From Cryptomeria japonica (taxonomy: Eukaryota > Streptophyta > Pinopsida > Cupressales > Cupressaceae): 64,000 bases of DNA. A model generated the notes under the pieces. The model made no database searches and had not been told where the DNA came from. It worked only from the letters and a program-made list of their open reading frames with translations. The DNA lies in contig NC_081410.1 of the NCBI RefSeq assembly GCF_030272615.1, positions 192,777,619-192,841,618 on the forward strand, written 5' to 3'. This document shows positions 25,451 to 37,500 of this stretch, one piece after another. Positions within the stretch are counted from its first letter, which is position 1; each line of letters opens with the position of its first letter. The translations under genes were made by a program, and so were the position numbers.

Positions 25451-26910
25451 AATTATAATAATGATGGATTAAAATTAGGTTTATTATAAGAGTCCATGTT
25501 AGAATAAGGGTTAAGGTTAGGGTTAAAAAAAGTTTAAATTATTTCTAACTTAAGATTGCATGTAGGCTTCGAGTTAGATTCAAAACTAGGTTAAAATTAA
25601 AAAAATAGGATTATAGTTGTATTTAATAGGATTATGGTTGTATTTAATGTTAGATTTAGAGTTAGAATTAGGTTAAAAATTTGGGTTAGGGTACAAATTA
25701 TGTTAAAGTTAGAATTAAGGTTATTATTAAGGTTTGAATTAGTTATACATATTATTGTAATTTAATAATTATGTTATAATTATGTGCACTCTCTATTATA
25801 CTATTGCAAGAATATATTATGTCAAATTATTATCCAACCTACATTGTGGTTGTCATGATGTTGTCATGCAGTTTATCATTCAAAACTTGAAGAGGAAGAA
25901 AAAATCATTGCCAACAAGAAAAGTGATCAACAAAACATCTTGCTTCACATCTTATGAAAACTACAAATTAAAGAGGGATGAATCAATGTCCTCTTATGTG
26001 CCCTTTTAGTGTGTGGAACATTAACTTCGTAATTAGTTACATGATGTTGTCACAAGAGTATGTTGTAAATGTGAAAGGATAAAGGAAAATATGATTAGCA
26101 TGAATTTTGACAAATAAACTCATGAATGAGAATTAAGTCATGTGAAATTATTAAATTGAATTTTAATACATTTAAAGAAAAAACAAAAGTTTATACATTG
26201 ATTCTTTACATTTTTACTCTAATTAACCTACCTTGGAAGACTATAAAATAATTTATACTTTTCCATGGACCACGTACTTTTCCTTCAGAACTGGGACCCT
26301 TACAAAATGGTAAAATATGAAGAGGACAAAAGAACGAAGAAGAAGAGGTTAAAAGCGTCTGAGGTGTTTGAATGAGCAAGGAGGATTCTCTTAACATCTC
26401 ATAGGGAATCACGTAACATCTCGTTTCCCATTTCGTAGTTTGCGCTTGTCACAATCATGGCCGACCATAGAGGAAGTTAGAATCATTTTCAATCTCGCAA
26501 TAATTTTAGAAACGACATCTGCAATAATTAAGACTGTGACGTGTCATTATTTATGTCTTCCACTTTCAAGTTGTTCAACGCTTCTGGTTGAATTTGTCAC
26601 CACTTACCTTTTTTTTAATGCTATTTACATTTTAATAATAATAAGCTCACTGACCATAATTATTAATAATAGGAAGACAAATTTCTAAATAAAATAAAAT
26701 AGTTAAACAAAAGATTCCTTCTTTCGTAGAACCCCATACTTTCCCTTAGAAAATATGTAGAAGACAAAAAGATTGACGAAGCAGGGAGCAGGTGAGATGT
26801 CCGAGGAGGGAAGGTCAGTTTCGCCCTCTCACAACCTACCTTCTCCACTCCTTCCGCCCTACACAACTGCTCAGACTCCGTCAAATGGATACACGCAATC
26901 TACGCTTCTC
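25451..26910. other. Intergenic region upstream of the TNL gene
   Basis: 25480-25760 holds gggttaaggttagggtt-like words without a regular telomeric period. 26200-26900 becomes GC-richer and probably contains the upstream region of the TNL gene, but I see no defined element except the TATA-like site. Confidence 0.5.
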
Positions 26911-26913
26911 CTC

Positions 26914-26921
26914 TTTTATAA
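26914..26921 (+). promoter_or_regulatory. TATA-like box of the TNL gene
   Basis: tttataag lies 87 bases before the ATG at 27008, followed by a pyrimidine-rich tctttttctctctctgtc leader. Position and sequence suit a plant core promoter; no start site can be proven. Confidence 0.5.
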
Positions 26922-27007
26922 GCTTTGCGCTTAACCTCCTCACTTGCTCAACAAGTGTATTTTTCATTCATCTTTTTCTCTCTCTGTCGTAAGTTCAATC
27001 CGATATC

Positions 27008-27597
27008 ATGGCATCTACTTCTGCTTCTACTTCTAGCTCACACCTTCAACAACTAGCCCCTTCTACTTCTACTTCTACTTCAACGCCTGCCTTTCTCAGA
27101 TCATACGAACCTCCCACAGCTAAACTTGCCCTACAAAGTAATAAGAGGTATCATGTGTTTCTGAGTTTCAGGGGACCAGATGTCAGAAATACTCTGGTCA
27201 AGGATCTCTACGAAGCTCTCTCCACAGCAGGACTGAACGTCTTCTTAGACAGCGAGAAGCTGGAAAAGGGAGAAATCATTGGGGAGACCCTGGAAAGAGC
27301 AATAGGGAGCAGTATCATACGCATTCCTATATTTTCCAAGGGCTATGCAGACAGTGCTTGGTGTCTCAAGGAGGCCGCTACAATGTTGAGCACCCCTGAC
27401 TTGATAATCCCTCTGTTTTATGATGTAGATCCAACTCATGTTAGATATCCTCTAAATGAGTCCAGTCCCTACAAGCAAGCATTTACCAAATATTACGGCC
27501 ATCCAGATCGACACCCAAGAGAAGAGGTAGAGGGGTGGAAGGATGCTCTTGACGAGATCTGTTCTCGTTCAGGCTGGTCAAGGGATCTAACTCAAGG
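27008..27597 (+). CDS. TNL exon 1: TIR domain
   Basis: 196 codons plus two bases. A Ser/Thr-rich N-terminus of about 45 residues precedes the TIR domain: YHVFLSFRGPDVRNTLVKDL (residues 48-67), FLDSEKLEKGEIIGETLERA (79-98) and FSKGYADSAWCLKEAATM (109-126). Glu122 in WCLKEA matches the conserved catalytic glutamate of plant TIR NADases, so the enzyme part looks intact. The frame would stop at 27599 if the intron were retained, giving a TIR-only protein of 197 residues, a product type known in plants. Confidence 0.88.
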
Positions 27598-29162
27598 GTG
27601 AGTAACGAACATGCCTTACTCTCTGTTTGCTTTTCGATATTTTAAAAAAGCTATTTCATTTCATGAATACCTAATTAATGACATAATTATGTTCAAATAT
27701 GACCTATATTTTTCTATATATGAATATTTAAATTTATTTACATATTTTAAAAAACAATTAATTAAAAATTAAAAATTTATTTCTTCAAAGAACGATTATA
27801 TATATATATATATATATAATTTTGAAAGGTAATCATTAATTTGAAATTGTTATGTATTAAAATGTAATATTCTATCTATTAAAACAAACACGATAGTTGA
27901 GTAAATAGTAAAATAAATGGTACTCGTGTCTTATTTTATCTATGTATGTATGTATGTATGTACGCATGTAAAGGATGGATTTGTTAAAATAGATGATTGT
28001 TATATTTTTTAAATAATTTAATTTTATAGAACTTGTTAAACTAAAATATATAGAAAAGGAAATTTTGTGAGAGGCTGGTAATGAGACAATTAAATATTAT
28101 ACTTTTATTAATTTGAAAAATATTTTTTATTTAAATGATATTTAATTAACTAATCAAAATCAAATAACATATAAAATAATAATTTATAAATAAGATAAAA
28201 TATATTAAAGTTATTATATTATATTATTTATTTATTAGTCTTATAAAAAAATTAAAAAATTCTTGAAATAAAAGTTCAATAGATAACATATTAACACAAA
28301 AATAATAATTGAGTAAATAGTAAAACAAAACAAATTTGTATTTATAATATTACAATCAATTTCATATCTAATATAATTTTTTAACTCTATCTTCTTTATT
28401 GAGAAGAATGAATTCATTATAAATTAAGAATCAAATATACTTTCTCCTTCCTTCGAAATGATTCATTCAAAAAAGAATCAATTCATTATAAATTAAGAAT
28501 CGAATATGCTTTTTCCTTCCCTTTGAAATGATTTTCCTTCGAGTTTGCTTGTTGAAATAATGTAGCCAAGCCACCTATTATAAAAAATTTAAAAGAAATC
28601 TATGCTCCATTAGCAGGGCAATAACTTAGCTTAAATCAATTTGTATAGAGTAAACTGGGCGAGAGGCCATAGGATGGAAATAAATTTAAAAAGGGAAAAA
28701 GAAACTATCGATGGATTTAATCACTGCTTCCAGCATGTCCTTGCCAAGATGTGCATGTAATCAAGCTCTGTTGCAAATTCTGAGATGTGAAATCCCTGCG
28801 AAATTGCTTCCTGCAAAATAACTCAATCGAAGATGCCAAAGATCAATACAAAATGGAATGTTAGGGACTCAATGATATACTACTGCCCTTAATAAACTTA
28901 GAAACTTGCCTCTTCCAAGGGAAACATCATACTTTGATTTGGAGTTACTTCATAAATAAAATAAAAATGAATGTAAATGGATTTTTTTTAAATCGGATAA
29001 AGTGATTGGAATTTTTTTGTTTGAGAAATTAATTGGAATTCAGTGTGAGAAATATACTTAAGTCTTATAAATATTTTTTATTTAAACAAATAAATTCCAT
29101 TCATATAAACAATATTTCAAATATATATGTAGAAATGTTTTGAAAAATTGCATCGAATGCAG
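27598..29162 (+). other. TNL intron 1
   Basis: GT-AG intron of 1565 bp, strongly AT-rich, with a short (TA)n run near 27800-27820 and a (tatg)n run near 27945-27965. A GC-richer antisense exon-like patch lies at 28727-28812. Confidence 0.8.
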
Positions 29163-31290
29163 CTCCAAAGCATGGCTGGTAAAGACAGTAGTGAATGACC
29201 TGATGAAGACATTCGACAGAGTGCCGCTACAAGTTGCCAAGCATCCAGTGGGATTGGACGGCGTCAAGAATCTTCTCATTCACAAATTAAATCTGAACTC
29301 GGTGGATGAGGTGGTTAAATTTGGAATATGGGGTATTGGTGGTATTGTCAAAACCACAGTTGCCAAGGCCCTATACAATCAACTTTATACAGAATTTGAA
29401 GCTGCTTCCTTTGTAGCTAATGTGCGCGCCAGTGCTGCAGACGCCAGAGACCTTACAAATTTGCAGAAGCAGATTCTTGAAGAGTTAATCAATTATGCTG
29501 GAACAGTATACAATGTTGACGAGGGCATATCTCTGTTCAAAGATCGCTTGAAAGGAAAACGTGTGCTGCTAATTTTGGATGACGTGGATGCCATTGGACA
29601 ATTGAATGCTCTTGTTGGGGATTGGCTGGGCCCTGGCAGTAGAGTTATCATAACCACAAGAGACAAACACATTCGCAATGCTGTTCAAGTGCCATCTGAA
29701 TGCATCCACGAAATGATTGGGTTGGAGATAAATGAAAGCCTTCAGTTATTTTGTTGGCACGCTTTTCTCAAAGCATCCCCGATTCCCAAGTACAAAGATC
29801 TATCCAAACAAATAGTGGAGGCTTGTAAGGGGCATCCTCTTTCATTAGAAGTAATTGGATCCTTCTTGTATGATAAGCAAGATAACGAAGGTTGCTGGAG
29901 GGAAGCTTTGCAAAATATTACAAACGACCCAGAAATCCACAAAACACTCTATATCAGTTATAGTGCTCTTAATGATGATGAAAAGGAAATATTTATCGAC
30001 ATAGCTTGCTTCTTCATTGGAGAACAAAAAAGCTTCCCCATTATCTTCTGGAAATCCTTGTACACCAAAGTAGAGAGTGCTGTATCTAATCTTTCAATGA
30101 AGTTGCTAATAAAGATTAATGATAAAGGTGCATTTGATATGCATGACCATTTGCGAGATTTAGGGCGAAGCATTGCAGAAGAAGAAAAACAAGGTACCAG
30201 ACTATGGAAGGCTTCCCATTTAAGCACTCTATCCAACAATAACAATGTCTCTCGCCTACGGCTCAAAGGAAGCAATCTACAGAGGCATGAAATGTTGTAC
30301 AGATCGGGTATTCGCTACCTTCATCTGCAGGATATGCGCATTAAAGACACGCGAGACATGTTTTTTCCAAATTTGATATGGTTAAGGATAGAAAATTGCA
30401 CCTTTGCAATAAATAAGATCCTTACAAAAATAAGGAATTCGTATAGAGCACTAAGGAAGAAAGATGACTCCAGCTCTGTGGGCAACATTAAGCAATTGAA
30501 GATTATGCAACTAACAGAAAGCAACATCAGGTCTATGTCCCCGCTATTTTCACTTCCTGGTGTACAGCAACTTCAGCACTTGGAGTTGACACATTGTGAA
30601 ACTTCAAAGAAGCTCCATGATAGCATTGGCAGCCTGTCTCAGCTGCAGCACTTACACTTGAGAGAGTGTTGGAGATTAAATGAGCTCCCTGATGGCATTG
30701 GCAACCTGTCTCAGCTGCAGCACTTAGACTTGATTGAGTGTTCGAGATTAAATGAGCTCCCTGATAGCATTGGCAACCTGTCTCAGCTGCAGCACTTAGA
30801 CTTGACTCGGTGTTTGAATTTAGATGAGCTCCCTGATAGCATTGGCAACCTGTCACAGCTGCAGCACTTAGACTTGACTCGGTGTTGGAGTTTAAATGAG
30901 CTCCCTGATAGCATTGGCAACCTGTCTCAGCTGCAGCACTTAGACTTGACTTACTGTTCGAGTTTAAATGAGCTCCCTGATAGCATTGGCAACCTGTCTC
31001 AGCTGCAGCACTTAGACTTGACTCACTGTTGGAGATTAAATGAGCTCCCTGATAGCATTGGCAACCTGTCTCAGCTGCAGCACTTAGACTTGACTCACTG
31101 TTGGAGATTAAATGAGCTCCCTGATGGCATTGGCAACCTGTCTCAGCTGCAGCACTTAGACTTGATTGAGTGTTCGAGATTCAATGAGCTCCCTGATAGC
31201 ATTGGCAACCTGTCTCAGCTGCAGCACTTAGACTTGACTCGGTGTTCGAATTTAAATGAGCTCCCTGATAGCATTGGCAACCTGTCATAG
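29163..31290 (+). CDS. TNL exon 2 up to the nonsense codon: NB-ARC and first LRRs
   Basis: Motifs in order: P-loop GIWGIGGIVKTT (Val codon 29347-29349), kinase-2 VLLILDDVDAIGQL (about 29570), RNBS-B GSRVIITTRDKHI (about 29637), GLPL-type CKGHPLSLEVIG (about 29824), RNBS-D EIFIDIACFFIG (about 29987), and MHD in FDMHDHLRDLG (about 30135). The NB-ARC module is the nucleotide switch of the receptor. Kinase-2 aspartates and MHD are intact; the P-loop glycine just before the lysine is not, so nucleotide binding is probably weakened. LRRs begin near 30560. The frame ends at TAG 31288-31290. Confidence 0.87.
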
Positions 31291-32070
31291 CTGCAGCACT
31301 TAGACTTGACTCGGTGTTGGAGTTTAAATGAGCTCCCTGATGGCATTGGCAACCTGTCTCAGCTGCAGCACTTAGACTTGTTTCACTGTTCGAGTTTGAA
31401 TGAGCTCCCTGATAGCATTGGCAACCTGTCTCAGCTGCAGCACTTAGACTTGACTCAGTGTTCGAGTTTAAATGAGCTCCTTGATAGCATTGGCAACCTG
31501 TCTCAGCTGCAGCACTTAGACTTGACTCAGTGTTCGAGTTTAAATGAGCTCCCTGATAGCATTGGCCACCTGTCTCAGCTGCAGCACTTAGACTTGACTC
31601 AGTGTTCGAGTTTAAATGAGCTCCCTGATAGCATTGGCAACCTGTCTCAGCTGCAGCACTTAAACTTGACTGAGTATAGGTGTTTAAATGAGCTCCCTGA
31701 TAGTATTGGCAACCTGTCTCAGCTGCAGCACTTAGACTTGACTCACTGTTCGAGTTTAAATGAGCTCCTTGATAGCATTGGCAACCTGTCTCAGCTGCAG
31801 CACTTAGACTTGACTCACTGTTCGAGTTTAAATGAGCTCCCTGATAGCATTGGCAACCTGTCTCAGCTGCAGCACTTAGACTTGACTCACTGTTCGAGTT
31901 TAAATGAGCTCCCTGATAGCATTGGCAACCTGTCTCAGCTGCAGCACTTAGACTTGACTCACTGTTCGAGTTTAAATGAGCTCCCTGATAGCATTGGCAA
32001 CCTGTCTCAGCTGCAGCACTTAGACTTGAGAGGATGTGATGTTTTGCTCGCTGATAGCATTAGCAACCTC
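30634..32070 (+). repeat. Array of about 20 near-identical 72-bp LRR units
   Basis: Each unit encodes a 24-residue LRR of the form LSQLQHLDLTxCxxLNELPD. Nucleotide identity between units is very high; most differences fall in the codons just after LDL and around the Cys. Units are in one frame, with the only nonsense change at 31288. The final unit reads LDLRGCDVLLADSISN and degenerates. Confidence 0.93.
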
Positions 32071-32100
32071 TCAGCTACATGTAATGTTAAGAGGTTCTAA

Positions 32101-34720
32101 TGAGAAAATCAGACATTCTTAATCATTTTATTTAAATAATAAATATTTTTCCATAAAATTAAATGTTAAGGTAATATTAAAAAGGATTTCTTGAAAGACT
32201 CAAATTTCTTGTTCCTCCTATTGCATCGGACGGGGAAATGCACTCCAAGAAGAATCTGCACCTTATGCCTCCGTGTTAATTTTGATTTTTTTCTCGAGAT
32301 TTTAGGTTATTGGAATTCAATATTTTTTTTTCTCTCTTTGTAGAGATGCAAAACAATGCGTTCTTTGCAAGAATTACAATTCGCTGCACAATATGATTTA
32401 TGACACTTTTTAATATGACTTTTTAAGTTTGAAGTATAAAATATTATATCAATTTTAAATTTTATATAAAGAAATATTGTATACAATAAAATTTAAATTT
32501 CAAATTCATATTAATAACATTTATGTTATAAAATACTTATTTAGGAAAATTGTGTTTTAAATTAATTTTTTGATTTTTTAATTTTTTAAATTAAAGTAAA
32601 ATTTCATTTGACTTACTAATAAAATTTATGCCATTTTTAATATGATTTTTAAAGTTTAGAAACTAGGAAATTATATTGATTATAAGTTTTTAAAAAATAC
32701 TTAAAAGAATATATATGAATGTACATATTATTATCTTATTTTAAAAATTAAAATTGTATGTATGTAGAGAAAAGTTTTTTAAATTTACTAAAATTAAATT
32801 AAAATTTTAGTTGATTTAACCTTTTCTAAATGAGTATCAACTATATTGTTTCAAAGTATTAATATCTTATTGAACTTTTATTTATATCATATTTTTTTTA
32901 TTTTTTTAATTGTCTTTGATAATTTTCTTAAGTCATCAACATCTAAGAGTTTGACCTACATTTGTACATGATACTTCTACAAAAAATTGATAAATCTCAC
33001 AATTATGAAAGTATCCAAGATAGATAGACAATGAGTGTCCATATATTAGAAATTTTTAAACATTACTAAACTTTCTACTTATTAATGAGTCATTTTTAGA
33101 CATTTGGTAGGACATATTTGAATTTCTAATTAATTATCATTGTTCTATTCATAAATTTCATTATATATTAGCCATAATCTAAAACAAGTACCACATAGTA
33201 CTTGCCCTTTTAATATTGTAATAAAAATATTAAATGTATTAAGTATATATGAAATAGAAATTGTTAATGTAATTGCAATTTTGAATTATATGCATTGTAG
33301 GTTAAAATTATATATGTATTGTAATTTGATTTTTATTTTTATTTTGATAAATAAGGTTGTACTATAAATAATAAGATACATTGTAATAGTATTTAAATAT
33401 ATTTCATTTATATTATTAAATTACATGAATATAACCCTAACCTAACTAAAACTATAAATATCACAAACAAGATTGAATTAGGGTAACCGAATTCATTTAT
33501 GTTTGTGTATGGAATTAATCTCTACATATAAGAGGTGCAATAAAAATTGAATACATGAAAGTCTAAAAATGAGTAATTGTGATTTGAATTTAGAAATGTG
33601 TGTACTCAAAGAGAGTTAAGGCTAATAGAATGAGACATACCTAACACAAGATTGCATCATTTGTTGATATTTAAGTGTAGTAATTTATTTTTCAAAATAG
33701 ACACAAGTCATTGTTTCTCTCATGCATACACATGAGCATTAATAAAGATAACCAATCACAAAGGGAACCAAATCACATACATGACCAAGAGACATTGAAC
33801 ATTGATGCAAACAAAAAGAAAATATGAGAAACTAAAACACAAGAAACCCTAATATATTTTCATGGAGATATGAACATTTAAAAAAGAAGAAGAAAATATA
33901 ATAGTAGAAGCTATGACATTAAAAAAAATGTAAGTTATGTATATTTAAGAAAATTGCAGAAATTGAACAACAATGTATTTGTGCCTAAACCTAATTCAAA
34001 AATGTATTTGTGTCTGCAACCAAGAGATAATGAGAAAAGAAACTTGATTATTCAATTTAAAAATGTTTAAATTGAAGCGTTCAAGAATTTGTTAAGAACA
34101 TAATAATAGTTTAATAATAATAATAATAACTTAATAAATAAATAGTTTAACAATCTAATTTAATATATTTAATTTAATAATATTATAGTTTGGATATGGG
34201 TAGAATTATCACACCAAAAGGATCACAATAAAATAATTATTAAAAATAATATTCAATTTGAGTTACATTAGTCAAAATCAGTTTCAAAATTTTAAAAACC
34301 TCTTATTTAAATTGGTTAGGCTTACATTAAATCTTTAATTAATTACATTCTATTGTAATTTAAAGATTAATTTAAATTATATATTATATATGTTATATTA
34401 TGTTACTAATATTATTATATTATATAATATTTAATAGATATTATAAAAATATTATTAATTTAAAAAATAACTATATCTATTTTTTTAATTATTCATTCAA
34501 TACATAAAATAAAAAGATTTTTTACCACTTTTACATGTAAATGAAATGGTATATTTTTATTAAATGTTTTTAAAAGCAAATAATTCAAGCTATTAATTTG
34601 AAAAGGAAATTTATGATATGAAATATTGCAATCTAAAAAGTTGCCTAAAACTTGCATTGTGGGTTGTCAAATCCAGCAATAAGATGTCATTTTTTTAAAT
34701 TTTTGAGACAATTTGATTTG
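32101..34720. other. AT-rich DNA downstream of the TNL gene
   Basis: No gene recognised over 2.6 kb. Composition is extreme, with long t and a runs. Confidence 0.6.
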
Positions 34721-34722
34721 AG

Positions 34723-34726
<4 letters not shown>

Positions 34727-34756
<30 letters not shown>
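34727..34756. repeat. (TA)n microsatellite
   Basis: About 14 uninterrupted ta units. Confidence 0.95.
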
Positions 34757-34760
<4 letters not shown>

Positions 34761-34847
34761 AGAAACTTAAAAATCATGCATCTTAACTTTTAAATTTTTA
34801 TAAAAAAAAATATCAACAGAAAAAAATCCTCAATTCATAGAAAAATG

Positions 34848-34880
34848 ATTGCAATAGTACTAGCCTAGTGGCAAGTACTA
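34848..34880 (-). repeat. Right arm of the 11-kb spaced inverted repeat
   Basis: Reverse complement partner of 23718-23750. Flanking bases do not give a convincing target duplication. Confidence 0.65.
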
Positions 34881-37500
34881 ATAATAATTAGCATATATTG
34901 TTGTAAATTACATATTGTTAGTCTAGATTTATTTGAAATTTTAAATATATAATTTTATTTTTCCTTTTTGCAATAGATTTTTATTTTATGGTCTCAACAA
35001 CACTAGGTTTATATGAATAATGTCCACTATAATTAAATGAGAATTCTAAGCCTTCCTATCCATCATTACTAGATCAAATTCAAAAATGTATTTCAAAAGG
35101 ATGATCTATGTTCCAAAATTGTCACAATCTCATCTATTTACTTACTTTAATAATGTAATAAATTGAATTAAATAATTAAGTTAGTTATCTCATGACTATC
35201 CAATTATGGATAAATATGATAGAATTAGTAATGCAAACCAAAGATGAATTAATTATGATATTATTATGTCATATCGTGTATGTGCTTCAGCTATGGTCTA
35301 ATCTATTGGCATGCAATTCATTGTAGGAATGAGTCCAAGGTGGGATCATGGTTGAGTAGAAGTAATCTAGCCATTTGGTAAAGAATGGACCTGTGATGGA
35401 TACCTATTGAGCACACCATGAAGCTTCATGTAGAAATTGCATTTGAATGTCATAAAGGATGTTTTTTCAATGATTCGATGATGCCTATATATAATTGTTA
35501 TCACATTATTTCAATTAATTTGAAAGTGAAAAATAAATTTGCATGCCTTGTTTGTGTCCATGAATTCACACAGGTGTCCTTCCTTGGATATCAAGTATAT
35601 GTTGAATTTTTTTAGATATAAAATTTGTTATCTTTGATTACGATGATGTGTGCATATTTCATATATTCTCATGCTTGAAAAATGGATACTCAGTATCAAT
35701 TAATAATATTCCTTCTTTTATATGCTATATATAAATAAACTTGTAATGTATATTTACCAATATTAAATATATTTACCAAACCTTTTTTTTAAATGCCTCA
35801 TAAACTTTTTAATGTGATCGATGATGCTGGCATGACACGCCCTTCGGCTCCATGTGAAATGCTTTTGACCTAGATCATGAACCGATGAGGCCACAAATGA
35901 GGGACCTCATCCCCACACTTCACTTGTTCAAACCTGTGAGCACAATGGCCCAACAAAGACACAATGCCTACGAGCACAGTGTCCTGATAGGGGTTTGAAG
36001 CTTGGTGGTTGATTCACCAACGAAGTGTTTTAATCGCGACACTACATGTCCAAAGACTATATATTCACCAAACCTCAATTTAGCTTCAGAGGTTGATTTA
36101 TTTTGAAATGAAATATCACTTTATGATATAAATAATATGCATTCAAATCAAAATGTTGTATTACCCATTTGCACCAAAATTTTATGGGTTTATGTGTATT
36201 AAATATGGTGTATCATTTTAGCCCACCTTCATATATTATTGTTGTTACTTATTAGTTGTTGTATAAGCATTTTGGAAGCAAATCAATGATTTTGAACTAT
36301 ATAAACAAAGATGCATGACACATATATTGTTATGACTGGTTAAAGGCAACAAAAAAAGGTGTACAAAATCATATATTTAATCGTGACAATAAACCCATAT
36401 TTATAAACCTTTGTATGTAACTAAGAGGTTTGATAAAGTACAGAGTCTATATTGACTTTATAAGCTTATATCTTATCTTAAAACCAAATTGAGGACAAGG
36501 TAATTAAAATAGTAAGTCTTCTACCCTTGCAAGTTGCAATAATGTTCACACAGTCATGAGTACATGAGGGGTGATATTATTTGTGTGTATTATAACTAGT
36601 TAAGAGCTATGTTATCTTATGTTATGAGACTTATTTAAACATCTTATATTATCATAAAGACATGTAAACATGTGGCAATGCCAAAATCCATAAAATGCAA
36701 GAACAAATTACAAGTTCCTTGTCAATAATATGAATGCAATGATTAATTAAATTATTGACTAAAGAAAGCATTTCAATTTGAGTCTAAACCTACATGAAAG
36801 TTAGATGAATATTTAGTCTTTGAGTTAACTAAATTTTAATTGTAGGATGATTGTAGTAATCTAAGTTGAGTAGAGATGTCTAAACATATGAGTGTACTTA
36901 TTTCTTTTGAAGTGTCATTTTTATGAAACTTTGACCAAAGTGATGTAACAGTCTCTACTTGCATCTAGTCAATTCATAGTGTTCTGAAATACATGGTCTA
37001 GTCAGAATGGCCATACAGAGTTAGAGGTTTATCTATAATTGTATGGTCAATTGGGATATGCAGGGCACAACACCAAGACTCAAACTCATTTGATGGTTCC
37101 TTTGTCTATACCCTCATGAAGGGTAGGGCTACTTCCAATTGAAGGTTGTACTAGGTAATTTTGATCTATGATTGGAGGAAAATCACTTGAATGATGTTCT
37201 CCCTCCTACAGATGACTCACCTAGACTTGTGATTCAAAACAAGATTCCAAACACAATAATTTTTTTTAACTCTTTCTCATGTATTTGTAGACTCATCTTT
37301 TTAATGAAAGTATGTAAGTACTTGAAAGAAAAAGAATAATGTTTATTTTCTTGATGTAAAATTGTAAGTTTTTTCAATGCATCAAATCCAAATGCAATTG
37401 TATAGAGGACATTTGATGAAACAAATAATTTAAAGAAGAAAAATTTGTTTGTCAATTTTTAACTCATGTTTTTACTTTCTAGTAGAAAAATCAATTACTT
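34881..37500. other. AT-rich intergenic DNA with one GC-richer island
   Basis: No coding gene recognised. 35825-36060 is clearly GC-richer than its surroundings and on the minus strand has cttcaaacccc, which resembles a Pol III B box, so a decayed SINE is possible but not shown. Confidence 0.5.

Larger units (their letters stand above)
27008..32100 (+). pseudogene. TIR-NB-LRR (TNL) immune receptor gene, two exons, interrupted
   Basis: Exon 1 (27008-27597) encodes the TIR domain. Exon 2 (29163-32100) encodes NB-ARC and about 20 LRRs. The donor caagg|gtgagt and acceptor gaatgcag|ctcc join in phase to read DLTQGSKAWLVKTVV. TNLs are intracellular pathogen sensors whose TIR acts as an NADase after oligomerisation. 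Two lesions stand out: the P-loop has GGIVKTT instead of GGIGKTT, and a TAG at 31288-31290 stops translation in the tenth LRR while the same frame stays open to 32100. No post-LRR domain follows the last repeat; the protein would end LSATCNVKRF. It could be a pseudogene or a truncated TN-LRR made by readthrough or early termination. Confidence 0.85.

Noticed and set aside
25480-25760. Telomere-like gggttaaggttagggtt words
   Set aside because: Spacing and sequence do not follow the plant TTTAGGG period; it is a short TTAGGG-like drift in AT-rich DNA.
30634-32070. CRISPR-like regular array
   Set aside because: Units are contiguous 72-bp coding LRRs with no spacers.
35825-36060. GC-richer island with a B-box-like word on the minus strand
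   Set aside because: Could be a decayed SINE, but the A box is not convincing and no target duplication was seen.
36960-37200. Copia RNase H fragment on the plus strand
   Set aside because: Only a weak GYAGHNTKTQTH-like resemblance, on the opposite strand to the neighbouring Copia RT remnant; not enough to call.
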